NCBI GenBank assembly: GCA_903859115.1
Contig: CAIOLH010000161.1
Location: 1-5,820 of the forward strand
Source of the DNA: an uncultured Opitutia bacterium
GTDB lineage: Bacteria > Verrucomicrobiota > Verrucomicrobiae > Opitutales > UBA953
Reading direction: 5' to 3'
DNA length: 5,820 nt
Each line of letters opens with the position of its first letter. The stretch's first letter is position 1. Positions 1-5,748 of this stretch are shown one piece after another. A program made the translations under genes and the position numbers. The notes under the pieces are model-generated. The model made no database searches and was not told the DNA's origin. It worked only from the letters and a program-made list of their open reading frames with translations.

Positions 1-96
1 CGCGACTCAGAATCAGGCGCCCTCCGCCGTTCTCACCGCGTCGACCCAACCACCGGTAAATACCGTGGTCGTCAAGTCCTCGACACCGAGGCTTAA
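1..96 (+). CDS. rpmF: Ribosomal protein L32, C-terminal part (5' truncated by window edge)
   Basis: The first 31 codons and a TAA stop (94-96) read in frame 1 give the C-terminal half of large-subunit ribosomal protein L32; the rest lies outside the window. The recognisable part is HRVDPTTGKYRGRQVLDTEA, which lines up with the family pattern HRV-CP-x-CG-YYKGRQVL. The positions where many L32 proteins carry the second pair of zinc-binding cysteines are Asp-Pro-Thr-Thr here, so this is the cysteine-free form, as known for some lineages. The identification is supported by the neighbour: rpmF lies directly upstream of plsX and fabH in many bacteria, often co-transcribed, and here plsX begins 30 nt after the stop. 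With only 31 residues visible, the call rests on this short motif plus gene order. Confidence 0.85.
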   Translation, partial: RDSESGALRRSHRVDPTTGKYRGRQVLDTEA

Positions 97-105
97 GCAA
101 ATTTT

Positions 106-120
106 ACGGGCAACGCCCGT
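106..120 (+). promoter_or_regulatory. Perfect 6-bp hairpin between rpmF and plsX
   Basis: ACGGGC (106-111), loop AAC, GCCCGT (115-120) form a perfect inverted repeat ending 6 nt before the plsX ATG. It occupies the place where a ribosome binding site would be expected. No T-run follows on either strand, so it does not look like an intrinsic terminator. It could dampen plsX translation relative to the abundant L32, act as an RNA processing site, or be chance; function is inference only. Confidence 0.35.
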
Positions 121-126
121 GCAATC

Positions 127-1197
127 ATGAGCGAAGAAATCACGCCCACTGGAAAAAAAATCGCCCTCGATTGTATGGGTGGCGATTTAGGTCCATCGGA
201 AGCCGTCGCTGGGGCAGCTCTTGCACTCCGTGAAGGATTTGTCGGTCCTAACGATAAACTTATTTTAGTAGGTCACGAAGATAATTTACGCCAACTCGCC
301 GCCGAGCACCGCATACTTAAATCTAAGCGCATTGAATTTAAACATGCCGCGACAGTGGTGAATCCAGATGACGCAGCGATGACGGTGATTAAATCTAAAC
401 GCGATTCATCGATGTTAATTGCGTTGGATATGCTCAAGGCTGGTCAAGCCGATCTCGTTATTTCTACCGGAAATACAAAAGCTTTAGTCGCAGCTGGAAC
501 GATCAAAGTGCGTCCCATGGAAGGTGCCGAACGTCCTGCGTTAGCAGCGATTATGCCTCGTCGTGAAGGCCACTTCGTGATGCTCGATGTAGGTGCAAAT
601 CCTGAAGCGAAACCCGAACATTTAGTGCATAACGCCATCCTCGGATCCATCTATGCACAAAGCGCCTTAGGCATAACCAATCCTCGTATTGGCTTATTAT
701 CCGTAGGCACCGAAGAAGGTAAAGGCGGCGCTAGAATCAACCGCACCCACACTTTACTAAAAGCGATGGGCGATAAAATTAATTACGTCGGACCCGTCGA
801 AGGGTTTGATGTGTTTGGCGACGCTTGTGATGTCGTAGTCACCGACGGCTTCACCGGAAATGTTATTTTAAAAACTCTCGAAGGTCTGGTTTACATGGTG
901 CGTGATATGGTCGGTACAAAAGTTAAAAGTAATCCCGTTTATCTCGCGGGCGGTATCGCCATGTTCCCTCTCCTACGTGATCTCAAAGGAAAACTTAAAC
1001 CTGAGAAATACGGCGGAGCTCCTTTATTGGGACTTTCAAGTTTAGTCATGAAGGCTCACGGTTCGAGCAATCGTCAAAGCATTGCCAGCGCGATTCGCCT
1101 AGGCCTCGAAGCCGTCGGGCACGATGCTAACCGCCGCATGTTGGTCGCTTTAGCGGAAGCAAATGCCGTAATTTCTTCGACCCCAGAAGAAGAATAA
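127..1197 (+). CDS. plsX: Phosphate acyltransferase PlsX (acyl-ACP to acyl-phosphate)
   Basis: PlsX converts acyl-ACP and inorganic phosphate to acyl-phosphate, the acyl donor used by PlsY to start phospholipid synthesis; it is a peripheral cytoplasmic membrane enzyme. The 356-residue product is of usual family length and carries the hallmark segments in order: LDCMGGDLGP (14-23), STGNTKA (113-119), ERPALAAIMP (135-144), MLDVGAN (152-158), SVGTEEGKG (192-200), TDGFTGNVILK (239-249), YGGAPLLG (295-302) and KAHGSSN (309-315). The usual GNTGA motif has Lys118 instead of Gly. ATG 127 is the only plausible start: the frame is open upstream only to the rpmF stop and contains no other ATG, GTG or TTG. 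No Shine-Dalgarno is visible, and a hairpin sits just upstream. Gene order rpmF-plsX-fabH is classical and suggests co-transcription with fabH, 49 nt downstream of the plsX stop. Confidence 0.97.
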   Translation: MSEEITPTGKKIALDCMGGDLGPSEAVAGAALALREGFVGPNDKLILVGHEDNLRQLAAEHRILKSKRIEFKHAATVVNPDDAAMTVIKSKRDSSMLIALDMLKAGQADLVISTGNTKALVAAGTIKVRPMEGAERPALAAIMPRREGHFVMLDVGANPEAKPEHLVHNAILGSIYAQSALGITNPRIGLLSVGTEEGKGGARINRTHTLLKAMGDKINYVGPVEGFDVFGDACDVVVTDGFTGNVILKTLEGLVYMVRDMVGTKVKSNPVYLAGGIAMFPLLRDLKGKLKPEKYGGAPLLGLSSLVMKAHGSSNRQSIASAIRLGLEAVGHDANRRMLVALAEANAVISSTPEEE

Positions 1198-1216
1198 GGT
1201 TTTAGTGTTCCCTTCC

Positions 1217-1230
1217 GCCCCGCTTCGGGC
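1217..1230 (+). promoter_or_regulatory. Short imperfect hairpin in the plsX-fabH gap
   Basis: CCCG (1219-1222), loop CTT, CGGG (1226-1229) form a 4-bp stem, extendable by G1217-C1230 if C1218 is bulged. It lies in the 49-nt gap 16 nt before the fabH ATG and has no T-run after it (the following bases are TTACTTCAAC). It is weak and could be chance. If fabH instead starts at GTG 1205, the hairpin is inside the coding region. Confidence 0.2.
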
Positions 1231-1246
1231 TTACTTCAACTATTTG

Positions 1247-2260
1247 ATGAACCCGGCTCAATCCTCAGTCTTCATCCGTTCGCTCGGCGTCTATACACCC
1301 GAGCAAAAACTGACTAACGATGATTTATCTAAGATCGTCGATACTAACGACGAGTGGATCAAAACACGTTCAGGAATTGCCGAACGTCGTATCGCTGGAC
1401 CCAACGAAAATCCTTCCGATATGGGAGCAAAAGCTTCCGCCCAAGCACTTAAAAATGCCGGACTGAAACCAGAAGATATCGACCTACTGATTGTAGCGAC
1501 GATGACGCCTGATGTTCCCTTCCCTTCGACGGCTTGTATTCTTCAAGCTAAACTCGGACTTCGTCGCGACATTCCTGCCTTCGACGTTTCCGCTGCGTGT
1601 TCAGGATTTATTTTCGCACTTCAAGTAGGCACTGACATGTTGCGTTCGGGTAATTATCGTCGCGCCTTGATTGTGGGATCAGAAAAACTTTCTGGAGTGC
1701 TTGACTGGCAAGATCGCACCACCTGTGTACTTTTTGGTGACGGTGCCGGCGCTGCTATTTTAGAACTTACCGACACTCCTAACGTGGGCATCCTCGGAAA
1801 CATGTTAGGGTCGGATGGATACAACGCCGAACTTATTCACAGTGTAGCAGGCGGATCGGCTAAACCTGCGACACCTGAGACGATTCAAAATCGCGAACAT
1901 TGTTTGCGCATGAATGGAAAAGAAGTTTTCAAACTCGCCGTACGGGTGATGTCTGAATCCTGTCAGCGTGTTTTAAACACTTGTGGCGTTACCTCCGATC
2001 AAGTGGCCTGGTTTATACCACACCAAGCCAATGCAAGAATTCTTGAAGCCGTAGCCGGCCAATTAAATGTTGGTCTTGAGCGATTTCCTTCGAATTTAGA
2101 CCGATTTGGAAACACTTCAGCTGCCTCTATCCCCTTGGCCCTCGAAGAGGCTTGGCGAGAAGGCAAAATCAAACACGGTGACCTTATCCTGCTCGTCGCT
2201 TTCGGCTCGGGATTAACTTGGGGAGCAACCCTCCTTCGTTGGCATGAACCTAAAAAATAA
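1247..2260 (+). CDS. fabH: Beta-ketoacyl-ACP synthase III (FabH)
   Basis: FabH condenses acetyl-CoA (or another short acyl-CoA) with malonyl-ACP to start type II fatty acid synthesis in the cytoplasm. From ATG 1247 the product is 337 residues. It has the thiolase-fold catalytic triad: Cys118 in VSAACSGF, His259 in FIPHQAN and Asn289 in RFGNTSAAS. The family segments DTNDEWIKTRSGI (32-44) and FGDGAGAA (163-170) and the C-terminal FGSGLTWGATLL (319-330) are also clear. The frame is open to a GTG at 1205, adding 14 residues (MFPSAPLRAYFNYL); TAAGG at 1195-1199 could serve as a weak Shine-Dalgarno for it. I prefer ATG 1247 because the family normally begins a few residues before the first strand (here VFIRSLGVYTPE) and the extension has no family look. 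The 3' end overlaps the next gene by 17 nt, suggesting translational coupling. Confidence 0.97.
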   Translation: MNPAQSSVFIRSLGVYTPEQKLTNDDLSKIVDTNDEWIKTRSGIAERRIAGPNENPSDMGAKASAQALKNAGLKPEDIDLLIVATMTPDVPFPSTACILQAKLGLRRDIPAFDVSAACSGFIFALQVGTDMLRSGNYRRALIVGSEKLSGVLDWQDRTTCVLFGDGAGAAILELTDTPNVGILGNMLGSDGYNAELIHSVAGGSAKPATPETIQNREHCLRMNGKEVFKLAVRVMSESCQRVLNTCGVTSDQVAWFIPHQANARILEAVAGQLNVGLERFPSNLDRFGNTSAASIPLALEEAWREGKIKHGDLILLVAFGSGLTWGATLLRWHEPKK

Positions 2261-3368
2261 ATTTTTCAGCATTCTCATTCTCGCCCTCACACTCACCTGT
2301 CAGGCCGAGCTGATTCACACGGGTCCACGCTGGACACTCAAGGACGGTACTACATCAGTCGTCAGTGCACCGACCACGTTACCCGAGTTATTAAATCAAA
2401 TCAATGAAGCGCAGGCCGCGACCGATGCGAAAGATTATTCCAAAGCGTTATCACTCTGGAATAAAATTGCAGAAAACCAATTTGGTCACGAAGGCGAAGC
2501 AATCGCTCTCATTGCACGTGCCAAAATTCATATGGCGCGTAATCAGTTTGAACCTGCTGAACGCGAAGACTTGGACGAATTTTTTAAGCGTCATACTAAC
2601 TATATCAATTTCCAAGAAGCGGTTGATTTAGATTTTATCATCGCAACACGCTTAGCTGACGGCGTTCGCCCAAAACTCGCTGGTTGGTTTCCTTGGTTTA
2701 AAGATCGATTACACGCGGTCGCCGTTTACGAAAAAGTGGTGAAGGTCGCCCCGAATGGATTACTTGCAGACATCGCGCTCATTCACATCGCTCGTCTGAA
2801 TGCCGATCAAGGTCGCACGACCGAAAGTCTTGAAGCCCTGGAACGTATTGTGAGCGACTATCCCAATTCGCAATATGCACCCGAGGCCCTAGAAAGATTG
2901 GCTAAACTGCGCGGCGAAGAGTCACTCGGTCCGGACTGGGATCAGGCAAGCACCATCGATTCAGCAGACCACTGGAAGACTCTCGCTGATCAATACCCCA
3001 ACGACCCCCGCGCGAAAATCGCCCCGGAACAAATTAAAATTTTACGCGATCGGGCAGCTCGGGCCCGACTCAATCTTGGAAAATTCTATTGGTACAGCCG
3101 CAACAATCCTGAAGCCGCTAAACTCATGGCCAATGCTTGCCGAAGCATTTCACCAGAATCCGCCGCCGCGGTGGAAGCCCAAAACCTGCTCAAAGAAATC
3201 GAGAAAAATCCAAATCCACCCGCAACCATTGCGGACAAATTACTCGGCAATTATCCACGTCCAACATCTAGTACCGATAACAAACCCATCACGGTGGGAG
3301 ATGAGTTGGATGCGCTGGGTTTCCGCAAAGAAACAGTTAACCCCGCAACAGAAAATTCCCGTCCATGA
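2244..3368 (+). CDS. Exported TPR protein, BamD/YfiO-like
   Basis: The 374-residue product begins with a signal peptide: Lys-rich start (MNLKNK), hydrophobic core FFSILILALTLT (7-18), and likely cleavage after Cys19-Gln-Ala21. Cys19 is preceded by Thr, not the Gly/Ala of a good lipobox, so lipidation is doubtful. The mature part is helical TPR-like sequence: repeats around 52-80, 84-117, 155-171 and 174-220. The clearest are EKVVKVAPN and ALERIVSDYPNSQYAPEALERLAKL. A further helical segment (265-320, LNLGKFYWYSRNNPEAAKL) resembles the YxVAxYYxxRGxxxAA pattern of BamD, the TPR lipoprotein of the outer membrane beta-barrel assembly complex. The last ~50 residues are Pro/Asn/Thr-rich and probably disordered. 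The gene overlaps fabH by 17 nt and the LptE-like gene by 4 nt, which fits an envelope-assembly role. It could be another periplasmic TPR scaffold; coding status is sure, the BamD assignment moderate. Confidence 0.75.
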   Translation: MNLKNKFFSILILALTLTCQAELIHTGPRWTLKDGTTSVVSAPTTLPELLNQINEAQAATDAKDYSKALSLWNKIAENQFGHEGEAIALIARAKIHMARNQFEPAEREDLDEFFKRHTNYINFQEAVDLDFIIATRLADGVRPKLAGWFPWFKDRLHAVAVYEKVVKVAPNGLLADIALIHIARLNADQGRTTESLEALERIVSDYPNSQYAPEALERLAKLRGEESLGPDWDQASTIDSADHWKTLADQYPNDPRAKIAPEQIKILRDRAARARLNLGKFYWYSRNNPEAAKLMANACRSISPESAAAVEAQNLLKEIEKNPNPPATIADKLLGNYPRPTSSTDNKPITVGDELDALGFRKETVNPATENSRP

Positions 3369-3865
3369 TCTTCCGCTCACTCTTTTTATTTCTCGGTCTT
3401 AGTTTAACCATCAGCCAAACAGGCTGTTCGTCCTATGAACTCGGCGGCCCTAAGCCTGCGTTCACGACCATCGAAATTGCTCCGATACAAAATACTACTT
3501 CACGTATCGGCACGCATGTGGCACTTGAACAAAAATTAATTGAATCCTTTACGTCCGATCCACGCATTAAAATCGGTACAGGGGGTGCTAAATTAGAAAC
3601 CGTGGTCACTCGCTATACTCACCAAGGTCTGACCACTAAATCGACCGATAGTTATACTTACAGTAGCTTTAATATTTCCATCACCGTGCGTTGTACCTTA
3701 ACCACTAACAACGGAACCAAAGTTTTATTTAAAGACCGTGAATTCAGTGCTTCCGCCACTTTACAGCCTAATGGTGATGCTTCCGCGGAAGAGCGCAGTA
3801 TCGCGCCTGGTTTGTTTACCGATATCGTGAGCCAAATACGAGAAGCTGCGACCACGGCTTGGTAA
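3365..3865 (+). CDS. lptE: LptE-like LPS-assembly lipoprotein
   Basis: The 166-residue product has a lipoprotein signal peptide: short basic start (MIFR), hydrophobic core LFLFLGLSLTI and a Cys21 preceded by Gly20 (SQTGC), followed by SSYELGGPKP. That post-cysteine pattern (Cys, then Tyr-x-Leu-Gly-Gly) is typical of LptE/RlpB, the lipoprotein that plugs the LptD barrel and helps insert lipopolysaccharide into the outer leaflet. After it comes FTTIEIAPIQNTTSRIGTHV (33-52), the strand-plus-helix start of the LptE fold, then a helix LEQKLIESFTSDPRIKI (54-70) and beta-rich sequence with a Ser/Thr-rich stretch (88-106). It ends in a helix with terminal Trp166. Length is slightly below the E. coli protein. 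The start overlaps the upstream stop as ATGA, a standard sign of coupling. Family sequence conservation is low, so the call rests on the N-terminal motif, architecture and context. Confidence 0.75.
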   Translation: MIFRSLFLFLGLSLTISQTGCSSYELGGPKPAFTTIEIAPIQNTTSRIGTHVALEQKLIESFTSDPRIKIGTGGAKLETVVTRYTHQGLTTKSTDSYTYSSFNISITVRCTLTTNNGTKVLFKDREFSASATLQPNGDASAEERSIAPGLFTDIVSQIREAATTAW

Positions 3866-3867
3866 TT

Positions 3868-4518
3868 ATGAATTCGCCCATCATTGCTCCTTCCCTGCTC
3901 GCCGCTAACCACGGTGAATTTGCTCTCGGGATTAAAGCAATTGAAGAGGCTGGATTAAAGTGGGTCCACCTCGATATTATGGACGGACACTTTGTGCCGA
4001 ATATTAGTTTCGGTCCCCAAGTGGTTGCTGATTTAAGACCGCGCACAAAACTCCATTTCGATGTGCATCTGATGTTACAAAACCCAGATCGCTACATTGC
4101 ACCTTTCATCAAAGCAGGCTCGGAAACGATTACCGTTCACGTTGAAGCAGATCACGACGTCGCCAAAACTCTGAAAGCGATTAAGGATGCTGGCGTTCAA
4201 GCGGGCATTGCGATGAATCCCGATTGCGATCCAAAAAAACTTTTACCGTATCTTGATTCGGTCGACCTCGTATTGTGCATGACGGTTTTCCCTGGTTTCG
4301 GTGGACAGTCTTTTATGCCATCGGTGCTCGAGAGTATTAAGTTCTTAAACAACGAGAGAAAAAATCGTGGATTAAAATTCCGTTTAGAAGTGGATGGCGG
4401 AATCAACAGCGAAACTGGGTTACAATGTCGGGCTGCAGGCGCCGACACCTTGGTCGCAGGCACCGCGTTTTATAAAGCGCCTGATCGCCGAGCTTTTATC
4501 GCTGGATTAACCGCTTAA
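3868..4518 (+). CDS. rpe: Ribulose-phosphate 3-epimerase
   Basis: Rpe interconverts D-ribulose 5-phosphate and D-xylulose 5-phosphate in the pentose phosphate pathway. The 216-residue (beta/alpha)8 barrel shows all key parts: IAPSLLAAN (6-14), VHLDIMDGHFVPN (33-45) with metal ligands His34 and Asp36, FDVHLM (64-69) with ligand His67, PGFGGQSF (142-149) for phosphate binding, and LEVDGGI (173-179) with Asp176 as ligand and catalytic acid/base. AGTAF closes the phosphate site. The residue before PGFGGQ is Phe141, where Asn or Glu is commoner in relatives I know. A TTG at 3859 in the same frame would overlap the lptE stop and add 3 residues. ATG 3868, 2 nt after that stop, is preferred because the family begins just before the IAPS strand. 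It is probably the last gene of the + strand unit and has no Shine-Dalgarno. Its stop overlaps that of the convergent rlmN. Confidence 0.97.
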   Translation: MNSPIIAPSLLAANHGEFALGIKAIEEAGLKWVHLDIMDGHFVPNISFGPQVVADLRPRTKLHFDVHLMLQNPDRYIAPFIKAGSETITVHVEADHDVAKTLKAIKDAGVQAGIAMNPDCDPKKLLPYLDSVDLVLCMTVFPGFGGQSFMPSVLESIKFLNNERKNRGLKFRLEVDGGINSETGLQCRAAGADTLVAGTAFYKAPDRRAFIAGLTA

Positions 4519-4520
4519 GC
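4513..4520. other. Palindrome GCTTAAGC carrying both convergent stop codons
   Basis: The 8-bp perfect palindrome encodes Ala-stop on both strands: GCT TAA ends rpe on the + strand (stop 4516-4518) and GCT TAA ends rlmN on the - strand (stop 4517-4515). The two coding regions therefore overlap by 4 bp (TTAA). The same octamer also ends rpmF at 91-98, where it again encodes Ala-stop. Confidence 0.9.
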
Positions 4521-5648
4521 TTCCGCAGCTGGCGCCGGGTCTGCGCCCAAGCTCTTCTCCTTCTGCAGCCTTAACTGACCACAGGCGGCATTGATATCAT
4601 GCCCTTTTTCCCGACGTAAAGTCGCTGTTACGCCCAGCGCACGCAGTTCTTTAACGAAGCGGTCCTGACGGGTGATGGAAGGTCGACGCCACTCCAGTCC
4701 TTCAACCGTATTGTAAGGAATCAAATTAACGTGGGCGTGTAATTCACGAGCAATCACGGCTAGTTTTTGGGCCTGGTCGAGCGAGTCGTTAATTTCTTCA
4801 ATCAGAATAAATTCCAAGGTTAACATACGACCATGTTCACGGGCAAAAGTTTTGGCAGCGGGAATTAACTGTTCGAGCGGATACTTTTTATTCACCGGCA
4901 TAATTTTTTCGCGCACCTCATTCGTGGCTCCGTGTAAACTGATTGCTAAACGAAATCCTAAAGTCTCTTCCGCTAATTTTAAAATTTTCGGAACAACGCC
5001 CGAAGTAGAAATCGTCACCCGACGAGCACCAAAACCAAAGCCCCACTGTGCGTTTAAGATTTTTAAGGCCGCCATTAAATTATCATAATTGGCCAAAGGC
5101 TCTCCCATGCCCATGACCACAATATTATCGAACGAAGCTAATCCTTCGGCGGCGCGAGCAGGGTCTGCCTGATCTTCAATGCGACAAACTTGAACAAGTT
5201 GAGAAACAATCTCGCCCACACTTAAATCGCGTTTCCATCCATCGAGACCTGAAGCGCAGAATTTACAGCCGTAGGCGCAGCCCACTTGAGTGGAGATACA
5301 AATCGTGCGACGCGATTTATCCTGGCCGACACCTTCCATGGGGGCGCGGATGATGACCGTCTCGATTAAAGATCCGTCGCGGAGTCTTTGTAAAAGTTTC
5401 TGGGTTACGTCTTGGGCCGTTTTGCGTCCGAGTACGTCCGTGGCGGTGAAATCGTAGTTTTCGGCCAACCAAACCCTCAAATTAGCCGGTAAATTAGTCA
5501 TTATCTCTGTGGATTCGGCCCGACGGGGATAAATCCACTCAAAAATCTGCCCGGCCCGGTATTTTGGGTGACCGGCTTCGGCTAGCTTAAGCCCCAAAGA
5601 GTCGGGGGTTTCGCCATGGATTGAGGGTTTTGTAGGCTTAAAGGCCAT
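4515..5648 (-). CDS. rlmN: 23S rRNA (adenine2503-C2)-methyltransferase RlmN, radical SAM
   Basis: RlmN methylates C2 of A2503 in 23S rRNA and A37 of certain tRNAs, using two SAM molecules and a 4Fe-4S cluster. The 377-residue product has a helical N-terminal RNA-binding region (about 15-75, with YRAGQIFEWIYPRR). The cluster motif is CxxxCxxC, with Cys124, Cys128 and Cys131 in VGCAYGCKFCASG. GMGEPLANYDN (180-190) is the SAM-binding GGEP-like motif, SLHGATNEVREKIMPVNKKY (237-256) is typical of RlmN, and Cys356 in HDINAACGQL is the mobile methyl-carrying cysteine. Cys117 also matches a conserved family position. VNKKYPLEQL favours RlmN over the resistance enzyme Cfr. The tail after the core (364-377) is Ala/Pro-rich and dispensable-looking. 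ATG at 5648-5646 is secure because an in-frame TAA lies two codons upstream (5657-5655). It has no Shine-Dalgarno. Confidence 0.97.
   Translation of the reverse strand: MAFKPTKPSIHGETPDSLGLKLAEAGHPKYRAGQIFEWIYPRRAESTEIMTNLPANLRVWLAENYDFTATDVLGRKTAQDVTQKLLQRLRDGSLIETVIIRAPMEGVGQDKSRRTICISTQVGCAYGCKFCASGLDGWKRDLSVGEIVSQLVQVCRIEDQADPARAAEGLASFDNIVVMGMGEPLANYDNLMAALKILNAQWGFGFGARRVTISTSGVVPKILKLAEETLGFRLAISLHGATNEVREKIMPVNKKYPLEQLIPAAKTFAREHGRMLTLEFILIEEINDSLDQAQKLAVIARELHAHVNLIPYNTVEGLEWRRPSITRQDRFVKELRALGVTATLRREKGHDINAACGQLRLQKEKSLGADPAPAAEA
4527..4553 (+). terminator. Candidate intrinsic terminator of the + strand unit, inside rlmN 3' end
   Basis: AGCT (4527-4530) plus GGCGC (4531-4535), loop CGGGTCT, GCGCC (4543-4547), a 2-nt bulge CA, and AGCT (4550-4553) form a 9-bp bulged stem. 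On the + strand it is followed by a pyrimidine-rich run CTTCTCCTTCTGC. It begins 9 nt after the rpe stop, the right place for a terminator of the rpmF-to-rpe transcripts. No T-run follows on the - strand, so it would not obviously stop rlmN transcripts. The tail has C interspersed with T, so it is a poor intrinsic terminator by classical criteria. It overlaps codons for the Ala/Pro-rich end of RlmN. Confidence 0.35.
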
Positions 5649-5748
5649 GAGTGATTAGGACGAGTTGCACTTATTTGGATGGCAAAGACGATGGACCTTC
5701 CTTCCGGCTTGCAAGTAAGTTTTGTTACCCCCAAAACCACAATTTGCA
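5649..5748. promoter_or_regulatory. Divergent intergenic region between rlmN and the right-edge gene
   Basis: These 100 bp must hold the 5' signals of rlmN (leftward) and probably of the gene starting at 5749. Two copies of the self-complementary TTGCAA occur at 5709-5714 (within the 8-bp palindrome CTTGCAAG, 5708-5715) and 5744-5749, 35 bp apart. The second abuts the rightward ATG. I could not find a convincing -35/-10 pair in either direction: leftward TTGCCA (complement of 5680-5685) and CCTAAT (complement of 5654-5659) are 20 bp apart, too far for a good sigma-70 promoter. Assignment as a regulatory region rests on gene orientation. Confidence 0.4.

Noticed and set aside
444..650. Open frame of 68 codons on the - strand inside plsX
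   Set aside because: It lies wholly inside a convincing plsX frame and its product has no family look.
2404..2631. Open frame of 75 codons on the + strand inside the TPR gene
   Set aside because: A different frame of a well-supported coding region, with a basic, featureless product.
3050..3068. GC-rich inverted repeat in the TPR gene (TCGGGC...GCCCGA, including the 10-bp palindrome TCGGGCCCGA at 3059-3068)
   Set aside because: It lies deep in coding sequence over Arg/Ala codons, with no T-run and no nearby gene boundary; likely chance.
3076..3402. Open frame of 108 codons spanning the end of the TPR gene and the start of lptE
   Set aside because: The overlapping frames have signal peptides, TPR features and an ATGA junction; this one has no motif or plausible start context.
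3658..4046. Two overlapping antisense frames across the lptE-rpe junction (3658-3912 and 3816-4046)
   Set aside because: Antisense shadows of lptE and rpe; products show no domain features.
4197..4463. Antisense frame of 88 codons inside rpe
   Set aside because: It covers the most conserved Rpe codons (PGFGGQ, EVDGG), which explains its openness; no independent evidence.
4852..5088. + strand frame of 78 codons inside rlmN
   Set aside because: Antisense shadow of the radical SAM domain coding region.
4515..5648. Cfr-type antibiotic resistance methyltransferase
   Set aside because: The VNKKYPLEQL segment and C-terminal INAACGQL fit the housekeeping RlmN, and the setting is a housekeeping region without mobile elements.
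5654..5685. Possible sigma-70 promoter for rlmN: TTGCCA and CCTAAT on the - strand
   Set aside because: The 20-bp spacing is too long and the -10 box matches poorly.
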